From Lasiosphaeris hirsuta (taxonomy: Eukaryota > Ascomycota > Sordariomycetes > Sordariales > Lasiosphaeriaceae), in the NCBI GenBank assembly GCA_030549175.1, contig JAUKUA010000005.1, positions 4,340,001-4,404,000 of the forward strand: a stretch of 64,000 nt of DNA. Reading direction: 5' to 3'. A program made the translations under genes and the position numbers. Below, in pieces: positions 33,666 to 44,330 of the stretch. A model generated the notes under the pieces. It was not told the DNA's origin. It saw only the letters and a program-made list of their open reading frames with translations, and searched no databases. Positions within the stretch are counted from its first letter, which is position 1. Each line of letters starts with the position of its first letter.

Positions 33666-34390
33666 CGCAGAGGTACATGCCAGAAGAATGATTGAGCCGA
33701 CCGTGTTTTGGGAGCTCCCGAGATGGTGCAGAGGAACCTTGGTCTCTGGGCTGCGCAGGCCGAGCATCTGGTTGGCGGTAGGGATATCAACGTAGCACCA
33801 CGCGTAGTCCCCGAAGCCGGGTGGTCGCTGGGTGGATGTATCTTGGTTATTGGGGGTTCATAGAAATAGAATTGCCAGTTAAAGTAGGCGGTTGATATCA
33901 TGGCAGCCACAAGAAAGACGGTAAGAAGAGCTATGACGAAGATCCTGACATTTTCGTTAGGAGCGGTGGCCCAGCTCATTTGGGTATTTGCGTAGAAAAA
34001 CGAAGCCGGCTTGGTAGGTTGTATGGGCATTGCAGGCGACATATACAGCCACCTTCCAGTAGTACGTCGTAATACCCGTGCTGAGTGCGTCGTAGGCACT
34101 GACAAGAGTCCTAATGCCTGTCAGCGTTTTGGGCATCAGATAAATTCACGACGCACTGCTCCTTACATGGTTAGCATTGACTCTGTTGCCGTGGCTAGCA
34201 GCGCAACCGGGATTGGATCACGCACCTTGTTGGGGGCGTCCTCAGTCGCGCCATGGCGTCGCGCATAGAGGGGAGCCTGATTAGGGTTGAATGCAAAAAG
34301 GTAGTAAGCCGTCATCGTTATCATCAATAGTGTTGAAGTTCCGAGAAATCCTACGAGAACCTGGTACCGTTAGCTTGAGGCTTAGGAACC
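33666..34390 (-). pseudogene. Multi-membrane-span protein relic, copy A
   Basis: Read on the minus strand from about 34390: YQVLVGFLGTSTLLMITMTAYYLFAF, then CVVNLSDAQ, then after a one-base shift LTGIRTLVSAYDALSTGITTYYWKVAVYVACNAHTTYQAGFVFLRKY-like sequence (positions about 33975-34140), then in another frame NVRIFVIALLTVFLVAAMISTAYFNW. The order matches a fungus-specific membrane family I remember only by motifs (LSGY...YHW...LTHLS.LTFLR). At least two frame changes are visible and the C-terminal half is missing at the junction with the FSH1 fragment. Confidence 0.55.
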
Positions 34391-34739
34391 CCGCAAGAGG
34401 AGGTCCTCAATTAGGTCCTCACCCTGTGCCCGATATATCAGGATTAGGCTTTATTGCCCTCCTCTCGCTATCACTTTTCAGACCCATTTCGAGGCAAAGA
34501 GCCAGCAGGTTTGGAGAGGAAAGCTCGGCCATAATTGCTTCATCACGGGACTTGGAACATCACGGGACTTGGAATCCTAGCATTGAATTTTAGCGGACTT
34601 TTGTGCGAATTACTACGAGGGAGGTGATTTCCCCAATCTTGTCAATATCTTGAAACGACGCTGGGTTGACGCTGAGAAAAAGGCGGCGTGGAACGAAAAT
34701 AGAGTGTTTGAAAAAGCACGGGCAATTTGGGCTGCAGAT

Positions 34740-35935
34740 TTAGGCTGTGGTTGAATGGTTATGAACCACCCCTACATTGTATTTAGGGGGTGAGTACCAA
34801 GGTACAAATTCAATCCAACCCTGGTTGCTCTTGTGTATCAGCTCGAGAAATAGGGGTATTAGCATCAGTGCCGAATACAAAACGAGAACCACAAAGGTAA
34901 CCGTCCTCAGCCATTTGGGTATCTGCTCGTCGCCGCACGGCCGCGCCATTAGATACCGAGTCGTTGTGGGTGTCAACAAACACCAAACCATGAAAACCTT
35001 GAAGAAGCTGAGGGGCGGACTTTTGACAACAGAAACAGGAAGAGCAGTGTTGTGGTGAAGACCACCTGGATCATGGCCAGGATAGCAACCCATTTCACCC
35101 CCAGTTTATGTTGGTGAACAAGCTTTGGATACTTGCCAGTGTGTAGTTGCGAGACTGTACAAGGTACTTCCGCTCGCATTTCTTACCCAACCTTGAAGCC
35201 AGCCGCTCAGCTTCGCTCTGACACCCACCTCAGCCAGTGCAGACCTTTGCGCTAAAGGTCAAGAGCAGGAGGATCCCTGACAAGATTACGTTTTGGAATC
35301 TGCGCAGAGAGCTCACTCAGTTCAGCCAGTCCGCGTGCTGCACTCGACTTGGCAGCAAGCTGGTTTGCTACCGGGATGTTGAAATAACATAGGACGAAAG
35401 AGCCTGGATAAGCCGCCTCGGGCTAGTTCAGGTGCTTGCGTAAGAACGTCAACCCGGATTGGTGCGTCAGGTTAGTAGACCAAGCCAGGTAAAACTGCGA
35501 TTTGCCAGTGATAGGCGGAGATGCCATTTCTAAGGGAGGCATATACGCTGACAATGATGCCAACGCCTGTTAGTATCTGAGTGTCAAAGAGTCCAAGGAC
35601 ACACTGCCGAACTGAGGTCAGCAACAAGCAAAAATGCTAACAGCCCAGGGACAACATACAGTGGTAAAGACCCGGTCAATACGCTCCTAGGAGGTGTTTG
35701 GAAATTTGACATAAAGTAAGCGCGCGGGCTGCCAATTCCATCGGCGGGTTAATTGTAGCACGTTGGAGTCGGGGTGATTGAATCTGAAAGGTTGTTGACG
35801 CTGCCTTCTTCAATGCCTTGAGGGTCAAAGAGGTCGACCTCTAGATTAAAAACAAAGAAGTAATATGTCGAAAAAATGGCTAAAATCAGTACTGTGGTGT
35901 CTAGGAATCTGATTTGGACTTTCAAGGTTGTCAGT
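34740..35935 (-). pseudogene. Multi-membrane-span protein relic, copy B
   Basis: Minus-strand pieces in order: ILAIFSTYYFFVFNLEVDLFDPQG (about 35780-35930), CVLGLFDTQILTGVGIIVSVYASLRNGISAYHW-like sequence (35490-35610), then LAWSTNLTHQSGLTFLRKHLN after a frame change, then hydrophobic segments WVAILAMIQVVFTTTLLFLFLL and TVTFVVLVLYSALMLIPLFLELI, ending SPPKYNVGVV near 34740. It parallels copy A but is diverged in DNA, so the duplication is old. Introns may explain some frame changes; the one within YHWQIAVL/LAWSTN does not look like an intron. The function of the family is unknown to me. Confidence 0.5.
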
Positions 35936-36339
35936 AGGCAATTTGTAGTTAGGTAGTCTTGGATAATAGTCCAGAAATATCCGGACTTGGTTCAGGGCTC
36001 ACATTATCGTCCCAACACATGTCTGGGTACCTAGAAATATCCCAATTTGACTTTGAAGATGGGATGAATAGTCACAAAAGTAGTTGCTTGAACTTCAAAT
36101 TCCCTTCAACAAGTTCAAAGGATTGATGTCATAGTTAGGTCTGTTCGCTTTGGGCTGGCTATGCGCTTTATTTGAGTGGCGGCAGGTTTCTGTAACTTGT
36201 ATACCTAGGTATTGATACAGTTCTCCTGTAAAAGAACCCTTGTGCCGGGCCGTAGATATAGTAGTTACTGACAATTCCGAGACTCGGGATGGCCTTTACG
36301 AGGCTGTTGCGTGGATTGGTGGAGCCAAGCGCTCATCCG

Positions 36340-36346
<7 letters not shown>

Positions 36347-36370
<24 letters not shown>
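36347..36370 (+). repeat. 24-base C homopolymer
   Basis: Uninterrupted run of 24 C, one of several long C/G runs in the window. Confidence 0.95.
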
Positions 36371-36371
<1 letters not shown>

Positions 36372-36498
36372 ACCTTTCCCATCTTCCCAAGTCGCAAGTA
36401 AATGCGCATGAATTCGAAAGTTCCCAATTTGAATCGGAACGTATTTTCATCTTACATGCGGCCTTCAACAGGTGTGGCATCCTTAGCCAGACCCATAC

Positions 36499-36771
36499 CC
36501 TTGTATTTCCACCGAATTGCGGTTGCCCTTCGACACAGTAACACGACCCAGAGCCTGGGTTTTGCCCACAAATGTCCTTGAATTTCATGCTGTCCATGAC
36601 TGGGTCATATACGACCTATAGGTAAGTATTGTCAGCAATTTGTCCATGCATGTATGTACGAAGAAAGGCTGTACTCACTAGAAAACCATCGTACGTGTAG
36701 CCTGTTTCGCGGCCATTGTAGCTGTCGTGGATATCTCCCATCCAACAAATTGCCGAGGCCGTTGTGGCCAT
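36499..36771 (-). CDS. Possible small secreted-type protein fragment (two exons)
   Basis: ATG 36771 opens MATTASAICWMGDIHDSYNG; a GTGAGT...CTATAG intron (36616-36678) leads in frame to VVYDPVMDSMKFKDICGQ and GSGSCYCVEGQPQFGG, ending at a possible donor at 36498. The joined 70 residues read like a real protein domain with four Cys. About 150-300 bases upstream on the same strand is another Cys-rich open piece (SVDCPCQ, GMCGANGTQFENCREFPC). This suggests a larger multi-exon secreted protein or its remains. No signal peptide or clean start was found, and I do not recognise the family. Confidence 0.3.
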
Positions 36772-37280
36772 GTAGAATGGGATAATGAGTCAAGCCTATG
36801 GGTTTTCCCACCTTAAAATGGCTCTCTGGGACTCGTCCGATTGCTCAATTACATGTGTTTACCTATCCAGTTGTGAGCTGAAGTCTTGTATGGTACTGCT
36901 AACGCAAGATCCCGTTGTTCTTGTTGAGGCCGCTGTTGGCCGTTGCGTTGCAGGGGAACTCCCGGCAATTTTCGAATTGAGTGCCGTTTGCCCCACACAT
37001 ACCTATCCGGGCTGCGCTCTGACATGGGCAGTCAACACTAAGGCGACGTGCAAGTGGATGACGTCTGTTGACAGCTCCCTGCAGAATACACACTTTCTGG
37101 GATCATCCGAGTCCCCCAGCGAAGCTCAGGAAAGCCCTGTCACGGACAAAATGGTAGCTATGCATGCATGAGTGTCATTCTTGAGCGCCCGTTCCATAAA
37201 TAATGTGGCCCGGCACGTAATATATACATGTATTTGGTCCTTGTTTGTGCTCCGACAATTGACCAACAACATTCCGCCCA

Positions 37281-38078
37281 CTACTTCGCACAGCTCTTTT
37301 TGGCGCAGACAGTATTCTCATGAATGTACTTGATCTGGCCAGCCTCAACCCTCATAAAGTTGTTGGTCTGCGTTCCCGGGTCGCGGGGGATGGCCTTGTC
37401 GAGGAAGGGGAAGTTGTGGAAGATGTCCACAGCGCCCAGCTCCTCGTCAATGGTGTACCGGCGGTTGGTGACATTGAAAGGTGGCGGGAAGTTCAGCTTG
37501 CAGTTGCCGCCGCTGATGTACGAGCCACCCTCGAGCCGGGAGCATTGCGGGCTGAAGGGGGGCTTGATGCTCGAGTCGCCCCACGCGTTGATGTAGGCGT
37601 CTCCTGCGGCCTTGATGACCTCGCGCGAGTCCCGCTTCGCCGCGGGGATCGGGTCCCAGTTCTCCTTCTTGTTGTAGTCCAGGGAGCCCTTGGCGTTGAA
37701 GAGCCAGTCGCCGTCGTCGCAGACATTCGACTCGATCTTGGTAATCTTGTCGTCGGTGAAGGCCAGGCGCGTCCCGATGACGTATGCGTGCTTGCTGGTT
37801 GCCACCACCTCCGTGTATGAGGCGCACAAGGTCGTGTCGTAGATGCTGCGGTTGAAGTCGATCGTGATGCCTTGGGACAGGAGGCCCTTCGAAATATCAA
37901 GGGCGACGTCGTTCTCCTGGTAGGCGACGGTACCTGCGGCTAGAGAGGAGAAGGACGCCTTTCCAGCGGTCAGAGCCTGGAGGTACGACGCGGTGCCCTC
38001 AATGAGCGATGCTCGCGTGCATGCCGCCGAGGCTTGCGAGACAAGGCCCGCGCTCGCGAGGAGAACAAAAGATAGCAT
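37281..38078 (-). CDS. Secreted protein, DUF8021-like
   Basis: Single exon of 265 residues from ATG 38078, which starts a signal peptide (MLSFVLLASAGLVSQASA); an in-frame ATG at 38120 would add 14 polar residues and spoil it. The mature protein follows the pattern I associate with the fungal DUF8021 domain: an N-terminal ACTRASLIEGT, a WDPIPAAKRDSREVIKAAGDAYINA centre, a CSRLEGGSYISGGNC loop, NRRYTIDEELGAVDIFHNF and a final FMRVEAGQIKYIHENTVC. Several Cys probably form disulfides. The function is unknown; relatives are found near secondary-metabolite or secreted-enzyme genes in many ascomycetes. The family name is from memory and should be checked. Confidence 0.75.
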   Translation of the reverse strand: MLSFVLLASAGLVSQASAACTRASLIEGTASYLQALTAGKASFSSLAAGTVAYQENDVALDISKGLLSQGITIDFNRSIYDTTLCASYTEVVATSKHAYVIGTRLAFTDDKITKIESNVCDDGDWLFNAKGSLDYNKKENWDPIPAAKRDSREVIKAAGDAYINAWGDSSIKPPFSPQCSRLEGGSYISGGNCKLNFPPPFNVTNRRYTIDEELGAVDIFHNFPFLDKAIPRDPGTQTNNFMRVEAGQIKYIHENTVCAKKSCAK

Positions 38079-38690
38079 GACTCCTGTCTTCGGTCGTTGA
38101 GGCCGCCGTTCAACGCTCAACGTGCTATTACCGACACGCCATCGGGGGTCTCACCTTCATTTGTAGACACGGGGCGGAGCGGAAGGAGGGGCTTCCCAAG
38201 TTGACCCCTGGCTTGGCCATTTTCCCGGCGAAAATCATTTTAACACGCTCCTGGTTGCGGGGCTGCGACTCCGTCCCGCGGAAATTTTAGCCGTCATGTC
38301 GTGGGTCTATAATCCTCAGCCTGGACCGGCGGCAGTTCCACCCACGAATCGTAGCCGGTGAAGCACCAGATAATGCCAGAAACAGTGCCGATCGAGTAGT
38401 CGCGACCTCTGCCAACTGCCGCCGAGGTGGTACTGTGGCAGAATGAGGCTCCCTGACTGCATACCCACCAGTTTCTATCTTATATGGGCGCTACCCTTCT
38501 TTGCTATTGAATTGACGAGCACCCTATGGACGAATCGCAACCGCATGGAGCTGGCAGCTCAAGATTGTCTTGGCAGCAGTCGTTTGGCGTGGAAACTGAG
38601 AGGAGAGGTCAATTCGGCCTTCAGGCGCTTCTTCCAACCCTTCTCACAACAGGAAGAAACGCTGCAATCCCCTCCGACCACATAGCTCAC
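38079..38690. other. Intergenic, no gene seen
   Basis: Promoter of the DUF8021-like gene on the left. The plus-strand ORF near 38443-38685 has no motif and overlaps the 3' limit of the HET relic. Confidence 0.45.
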
Positions 38691-39735
38691 GTGTTTCGTC
38701 ATCATCCAACTCTAGCGAGCAGTGACCTATCATGGCGATCAAAAAAAGTCGACTCTTTGGCGCAATGCAGCGGCGATTTTGAATCATCGAGTGATTCGGA
38801 AGATTGGAAAAGATTGCATTCGAAGTAATTTTGCTCCTTTGAGAAAGAGGAGGAAAATAGACAGCGAGGAGAGAGCGGCGCTTCCTGTAACGTCCAACTC
38901 CTGGATGCCCATCTCGACCGGAGTATTTGAAGCTGCAGTGATTGAGGGACACCCACAAGAGTGGTGTCACCAGAAGTACAAGCCCAGTGAAATGGTTTAT
39001 TGTAACCCGGGCCCCCTGGGTCTCCTCTAACTCGTGGTAAACCCGAGTCAGTGTCGCGCCCGCTTAGGGCAACAATGGTTACCCACGCCGCTGTAAATGG
39101 ACGCCATCATCTGAATTTGCTCTTGCTTGTGCGATTCGTCGCCTTGGTCGATGCAAAGGGAATCTACCCAAAGGAACCTCTTGCCTAGGTCCGCGGTCAC
39201 CTTGATGGCGTCCTCAATGGTCTTGGGGGGATTCTGGACGACGGATCCAACACGATATCGTTCTCGTTGTCTAGAAGCCCACCAAGCGTAGGTTAGGGCG
39301 ACATAGTCCACACGACCTCGTACTGGGTACCGGACGATGGTACGGCTTTGCACATCGACCAGCCGTATCTGGTGAAGTTGATCATGCCATTCCACCTGGC
39401 ACGCAGTAGGGTGAAAAAGTATCGCATCGGGCAATCCACCTTTTTGCCATATTGGCATCAGATGGCATGGCTAAGTCTAATATCCTTCCGCCCAAGAGCA
39501 CGTTGGATTCGCCAGATGCTGCAGAGGCTAGAGCCTCAGAGTAATCCACGGTTCTGGGATTGCGATTATTCAATCCAGCATCCTTGTCCAATACTACTCC
39601 TCTGTTTTGAAATTTGTGTTCTCTAATATGCAAACTCGGCTCAAAAGATGCCGATTCGGGCGCCGAGAGAGCTGCAACTATATGTGGCCACACCTCCTGG
39701 CAGCCGCCATACATTGTGTCGTCATGCTTCACAGC
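38691..39735 (-). pseudogene. HET-domain pseudogene 2
   Basis: Minus-strand fragments in three frames follow HET-gene order. First LLGGRILDLAMPSD and KRWIARCDTF (about 39440-39560). Then, after a frame change, HPTACQVEW, RLVDVQSRTIV, DYVALTYAWW, PKTIEDAIKVTADLGKRFLWVDSLCIDQGD and MMASIYSG. Then after another change VTIVALSGRDTDSGLP, and finally RSRWASRSWTLQEAPLSPRCLF. The pattern (YVALSYVWG, LP.TIEDA, YLWVDSLCIDQ, RGWT.QE..LSPR) is that of long HET proteins with a CD.H upstream region. At least two frameshifts (near 39430 and 39075) prevent translation. WG is replaced by WW at the first motif. The limits are approximate. Confidence 0.75.
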
Positions 39736-40221
39736 GGCAAGGACATTGAAAGTTCCCTGAGGGATAACCCCCGAGTATCGCGGTCTTGGGCGGCATTTTG
39801 TCGTTTGGTGTTCGACGCCTCGACACTACAGACAAATGCATTAATTGTGTTCCGGCATGGATGGCGATCGTGTCGCGTCAAAAGACAAAACGGTACTACG
39901 AAATGACAACTGGTCAGCGCGTTCGGAGGGGAAATTTCAGATTGCTATGGGAGAAACATCGTTGGAAGGAGCGCTGGGCGGTGTCGAGTTATGCACCCCG
40001 CAGGCAGCAGTGTGCACCAAGCGGCCCAACAGTCAGTAGTATCCCACCGGCAACCCAGGAACGTCCACTCCGCCTTTGGCCTCGCCTTGAAATCTCAGAG
40101 CAAGTCACGGTCAAGGCACCGCAAGGCGGTAGAAGCGCTGCGAGCAAGCATCCAATTTTTCTCGATTTAAACTCATACACGCGTCATATCCACGATTATG
40201 CCCACGTCAAAGTTCCTCTCT
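39736..40221. other. Intergenic, no gene seen
   Basis: May include upstream parts of the HET relic. The plus-strand 188-codon ORF at 39786-40352 overlaps the next gene and has no motif. Confidence 0.4.
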
Positions 40222-41184
40222 CTATGCTTCCAGAAACAGCAGTGTGTGCTGCGCAAAGAGGGCAACATATTGAAACAAGAAGCCATGGCCGCTATTGGGA
40301 TACACAATCAGTTGTCCATTGGGCACCTGTTGCTGGAGCACAAAGCTGTTGACGGTCGGAACCATGTAGTCGTCCTAATAAACAATCGTCAGTATGCCCT
40401 CTGCGCTGTCACGCGAGAAAGAACAAAAACTCACATGTCCATTTGCCACAAAAACCGGAATCTTAAGCGTCGCCAACCTCGCAAACGACCCGTCCAGCCC
40501 CTCACTCGCCTCGAGGCTCCCCCAGCTCCCAATCTGCGCGCCCTGCGCCTGCAAGCCCTTGCCGCCATCGTGGAACCCCTCGCTCAGCCAGGTAGCTGAC
40601 TCCTCGCCCGACGTGGCCGCCGACCGCTCGTTCAAGCGATCCCACCACTGCCGGCTGGCCGCCGCGCCCTCGCGGCTCTTGGGGAAGAAGAGCGTCTGGA
40701 ACACGACGATCGACACGTTCTGCGTGCCTGCCCACGTGCCCACGTCGTCGTGGGGCGACTCAACGATGCCCGCGCCGGCGCTCGGCGTCGTGCCGGCCAG
40801 GATCAGCTTGCGCACGCGGACGCGCGCCGGGTCCGCGTTGAGCGCGATCAGCTGGGCTACCATGCCGCCGAGGCTGAAGCCCAGCACGTCGACCTCGGTC
40901 TCGCCGATGAGGTGGAGGAACTCGAGAATGTCGTCGGCTGACTGCTTGACGGTTGTAGCTACCTCGCCCGTGCTGAGCCCCACCCCGGCATAGTCGACCG
41001 TGATGACGGTGCGGCTGGCTGCGAGGGTGTTGATCAGCAGCGGGTCGAACTTGTCCATGACGCCCCGGAAGTGCGTTAGCACGACGAGAGGGGTGCCGGA
41101 GCTGGTGCCGAGGCGGCGGTAGGCGAACTTGGTGCCGTGGGTGGTGTCGACATATTGGGTTTTGGCGGTTTGGTGGGTTGACAT
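40222..41184 (-). CDS. Alpha/beta hydrolase (two exons)
   Basis: Exons 41184-40435 and 40374-40222 give 300 residues. The fold is complete: LVVLTHFRG strand, nucleophile elbow LGFSLGG (Ser104), and after the 60-nt phase-0 intron GHDDYMVP with the likely acid Asp251 or Asp252 and SGHGFLFQY with His280. The intron falls between His250 and Asp251 and is open in frame, so an unspliced reading would lose the acid and the histidine. The sequence resembles fungal alpha/beta hydrolases annotated as peroxidases (non-heme chloroperoxidase-like) or hydrolases of small esters. The substrate is unknown. The gene has no obvious pathway neighbours apart from the tautomerase and reductase to the right. Confidence 0.85.
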
Positions 41185-42018
41185 CCTTGCAACTGGGAGG
41201 AGATCTCAACTATAGTGAGGGCTTGCTACTTGGACAACTGGCTTTGTAGGGCGTGCAGGTTTGATGTTTAATGAGGTGAGATGTGATTTGGACATTCGAG
41301 TTGCCGACAAAATGCGTTCCTCCAACGCATACAAATACAACAACACATTTTGGATTTGGTGCCCCCTGAATGACGAAGTAACCACTTCCACGACTTCGAT
41401 ATGAGCCTCAAGGTCAGGTTTGTCATCCCTCATCCTTCGATCCACCGACGTTACTAGTACCTGTTTAGTATGTGGTCAATCCGGAGCTGCACTACACCAG
41501 ACCCCGCGGGAACAGGGTTGATTACTGATCTTGCATCTGATCGTGAGCCCGCAGCAAATGAGAAGCCGAGGGGACACAAGAGCGGCACGGAAACATCCCG
41601 GCCGACCGAGCGGCTATGTCACAGGTGTCCGGGACAGAGATCCGATCAGTAACCAGCTGAATAAGGACAGTCCTTGGAAGCCTGTTTCTCTTCCAGATAA
41701 AAATCAGCGACTGGAGAAGCCGTCACTTGGATTCCAGAACGCGCAGCTCATCACAGCTACAGCTCCTCTCGTTCGGCGATGACTCGGTTTACCAAAACAA
41801 TACACTCTTTTTCTGGAATACAATGCGCAACACACGGGCCAAACTCGGAGCCATGCGAACTTTTCCCAATTACACAAGTTTCGGTTACCAAGCAGGGAAG
41901 CCCATCCGCCACCTAGACCTCAATTTCACCTCGCAAGCACTTTCCGTGTTGACTCGGCCATTCCCCGAATCTCGGCATCATCAGTTTGCACTGCCGACAA
42001 TATAGGTTTTCTCTCACT
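41185..42018. other. Intergenic, no gene seen
   Basis: Promoter of the hydrolase at left, 3' region of the tautomerase at right. Only motif-free short ORFs. Confidence 0.5.
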
Positions 42019-42535
42019 TTACAACTTTCCCTTTGGATTCTGCCACTCTACCGCCTTGTTCTTCTCAGCCCATAATCTCTCTGCCTCACTCTTGTCTAAA
42101 TTCCAGAGACGTCTCATCAGCGACTTCCGTCCTCGGAGACCAAGCAAACGACTTACGCGGCGGCGGAACGAAGCCATTGACTCTCCACAGCTCCCTGGGC
42201 GTCTCATCTACATGGAACTCCCAATCATAGCCCTTGTCAGCGATATGCGGCTTCAGCTTGGTCTCGATGCGCGCAGCTATCCGCGCCTGCCATTTGACAT
42301 CACCCTCCGTGTGCACAGCAATATGGTCCACCGAAAAGCGGATGAAGGGCTTCTCTAGCGACGGGCTCTTGCCGCCGACATGGATGCTGGAGTTGGGCAG
42401 CGAGATGAAGTTGACGATGACGTAAAAGGCCGGCAGACCCACGGCTGTGTATATGGACGTGATGTCCGCTGCGAGCGCCGCCTTCGCATCCGAGGTGAAG
42501 ATCCCCTCCGGGTGGTAGACGAGCCAGAGAGGCAT
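42019..42535 (-). CDS. Tautomerase-like protein (cis-CaaD/oxalocrotonate tautomerase type)
   Basis: Exons 42535-42157 and 42095-42019 encode 151 residues. It begins MPLWLVYHPEG, so Pro2 follows the initiator Met as needed for the catalytic N-terminal proline of the tautomerase superfamily. The body has ALAADITSIYTAVGLPAFYVIVNFI and KPHIADKGYDWEFHVDETPRELW, familiar from the fungal tautomerase_3 proteins (PF14832). Splicing a 61-nt intron gives VPPPHKSEAERLWAEKNKAVEW, the usual end; the raw frame reads into the intron instead. Members isomerise or dehalogenate unsaturated acids, but the natural substrates in fungi are mostly unknown. Confidence 0.85.
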
Positions 42536-43234
42536 CTTGGGTTTGGCAGCTAAATGACTGGTAGGTTAGTTGGCGGGGATGAGGGTCACAATGCTTGACC
42601 CATTCGAAGACGTGAAAAAAAGACAGTCGGAATTGACGGGCAATGCGCCCTTATAACACACGGCCATCAGGAAAGCTGCCGCTGCCTATATACCCGTAGC
42701 CAATGTCAACACTGTGGCGGTGTGACCCCTTTCACGGCAAGCCTGTGAAGAGGGGTGTTGATTTTCTGATAAGTAATCAGGCCCGGCCAGGAGACAACTC
42801 ATTGCGCTACCAAGCAAGAAATGAGGGGGATGGTCCCACTGCATGGAGACACTGTATGGTATAGCACGCGCAATTTACGGGCGGACATAACTCACAGGCG
42901 GGATTGATCGATAATCTTCATCTGGCCTGGTTTGACTTGGCCGAGAGGGTGAACACTCCACGATCGTAGGGGGGACTGGACGAGAGTGGCAGGGCACGGC
43001 TCGATGGCGTCGAGAGAGAACCGCTCGCGCCGAGGCATTGTGTCTTGGTCCCTGAAGCATAGGTAGTTGATGCTCCATGGGTATTCGGAACTTGAGAACG
43101 TGCCCAACAATAAAAGGGGGCATATCCGCACCATCCAAGGCTCGGAAACTACCACAAGCATCCCGCATTGCATCTTCACCATACCACCAAGAAACAAGGC
43201 TACTCCGCCCCCCTTCCCCCCCCCCCAAAAAAAA
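42536..43234. promoter_or_regulatory. Shared divergent promoter region
   Basis: About 700 bp between the starts of the tautomerase (minus) and the reductase (plus). Directly before the reductase ATG is a C-run followed by nine or so A, which gives a strongly A-rich start context. An open minus-strand ORF (42875-43480) runs into the reductase gene and is judged a shadow. Confidence 0.5.
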
Positions 43235-44330
43235 ATGGCAACCCAATCCCTCATTTTCATCACGGGTGGTACAGGCTTCATCGGCTCGCACGTCGTTCAC
43301 GACACACTCAAGGCTGGCCACCGCGCCCGTCTCACTGTCCGCAAGGTAGCGCAGATTGACGAGCTGAAGAGCCGATTTACTCTCTACGCTTCCCAGCTCG
43401 AATTTGTCGTTATCTCCGATATCACCGACACTGCCGCTCTCCGTGCCGGCCTCTCTGATGATGTCCAATACATCTTCCACCTCGCCTCCCCCATGCCCGG
43501 CAAGGGCGACGACTTCAAGACCGAGTACCTCCAGCCAGCAGTCAAGGGGACGGAGGCAATCCTGGAAGCCGCGGCAGCGGCGCCAAGCGTGAAGAAGACA
43601 GTTATCATCTCGTCCCTACTGGCGCTGATTCCTCTCGGGGCTCTTCAGACACCGGGACTTCACATTCAAGGTACAACGCCCGTCAATGATCTCCCTTTAT
43701 CGGTACGCCCTGCTAACAGGCATCTCAGAGGGCGACAATACCTCCATCACCGTCAACCCCGACATGCCCTTCCCCTCCGGACCAGCGGGCAACGGCCCCA
43801 AGTACTCGGCGTCGAAGATCCTTGCCCACCGCGCGACCGTCGAGTGGATGTCGAAGCACAAGCCTCACTTCTCGCTGGTGACAGTCCACCCGACCTTTGT
43901 GCTAGGATATGACTACACGCAAAAGGATGCCTCGTCGCCCAGCGGGATCAACGCGTATCTGCTGCAGTCGCTGACGGCGCCGCCGGGGGGCAAGCCCATC
44001 ATCCCCGGCTCGTTCGTCGACGTGCGGGATGTCAGCTTGGTGATGCTGCGCTCGCTGGGGCTGGAGGGGGGTGATTGGGGGAAGCCGCTTACCGAGGTCC
44101 TGGTGGCGGGGCGCGCAACAACGTGGCAGGAGGTGGTGGACATTGTGAGAGAGAGGTACCCCTCGGTCGAGGTGGCTCTGCAGGGGCCTTTCGCCGCACC
44201 GTTCACGGCGGACACGAGCCGTGCAGAGCGGCAGTTGGGGGTCGCGTGGCGGAGTACCCAGGAGCTCATCTCGAGCGTGTTTGATCAGCAGATGGAGCTG
44301 CGGGCGAGGGCGGGAAGGGCAGGATTGTGA
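43235..44330 (+). CDS. NAD(P)-dependent epimerase/reductase (extended SDR)
   Basis: Exons 43235-43670 and 43729-44330 give 345 residues. The N-terminal dinucleotide-binding motif is TGGTGFIGSHVV (TGxxGxxG), followed by YIFHLASPMPG. The active site shows SSL in place of the usual SS(V/A) stretch and, after the intron, YSASK with the catalytic Tyr and Lys. VHPTFVLGYDY fits the substrate-side part of the dihydroflavonol-4-reductase/cinnamoyl-CoA-reductase-like group. The 58-nt intron joins HIQ to EGDNTSIT in frame. Fungal members reduce aldehydes or ketones such as methylglyoxal; the substrate here is not known. The divergent neighbour is a tautomerase and the next gene an alpha/beta hydrolase, a possible small catabolic group. 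Confidence 0.85.

Noticed and set aside
42875..43480. 201-codon minus-strand ORF overlapping the reductase start
   Set aside because: Runs antisense through the conserved TGGTGFIGSH exon of the reductase; judged a shadow.
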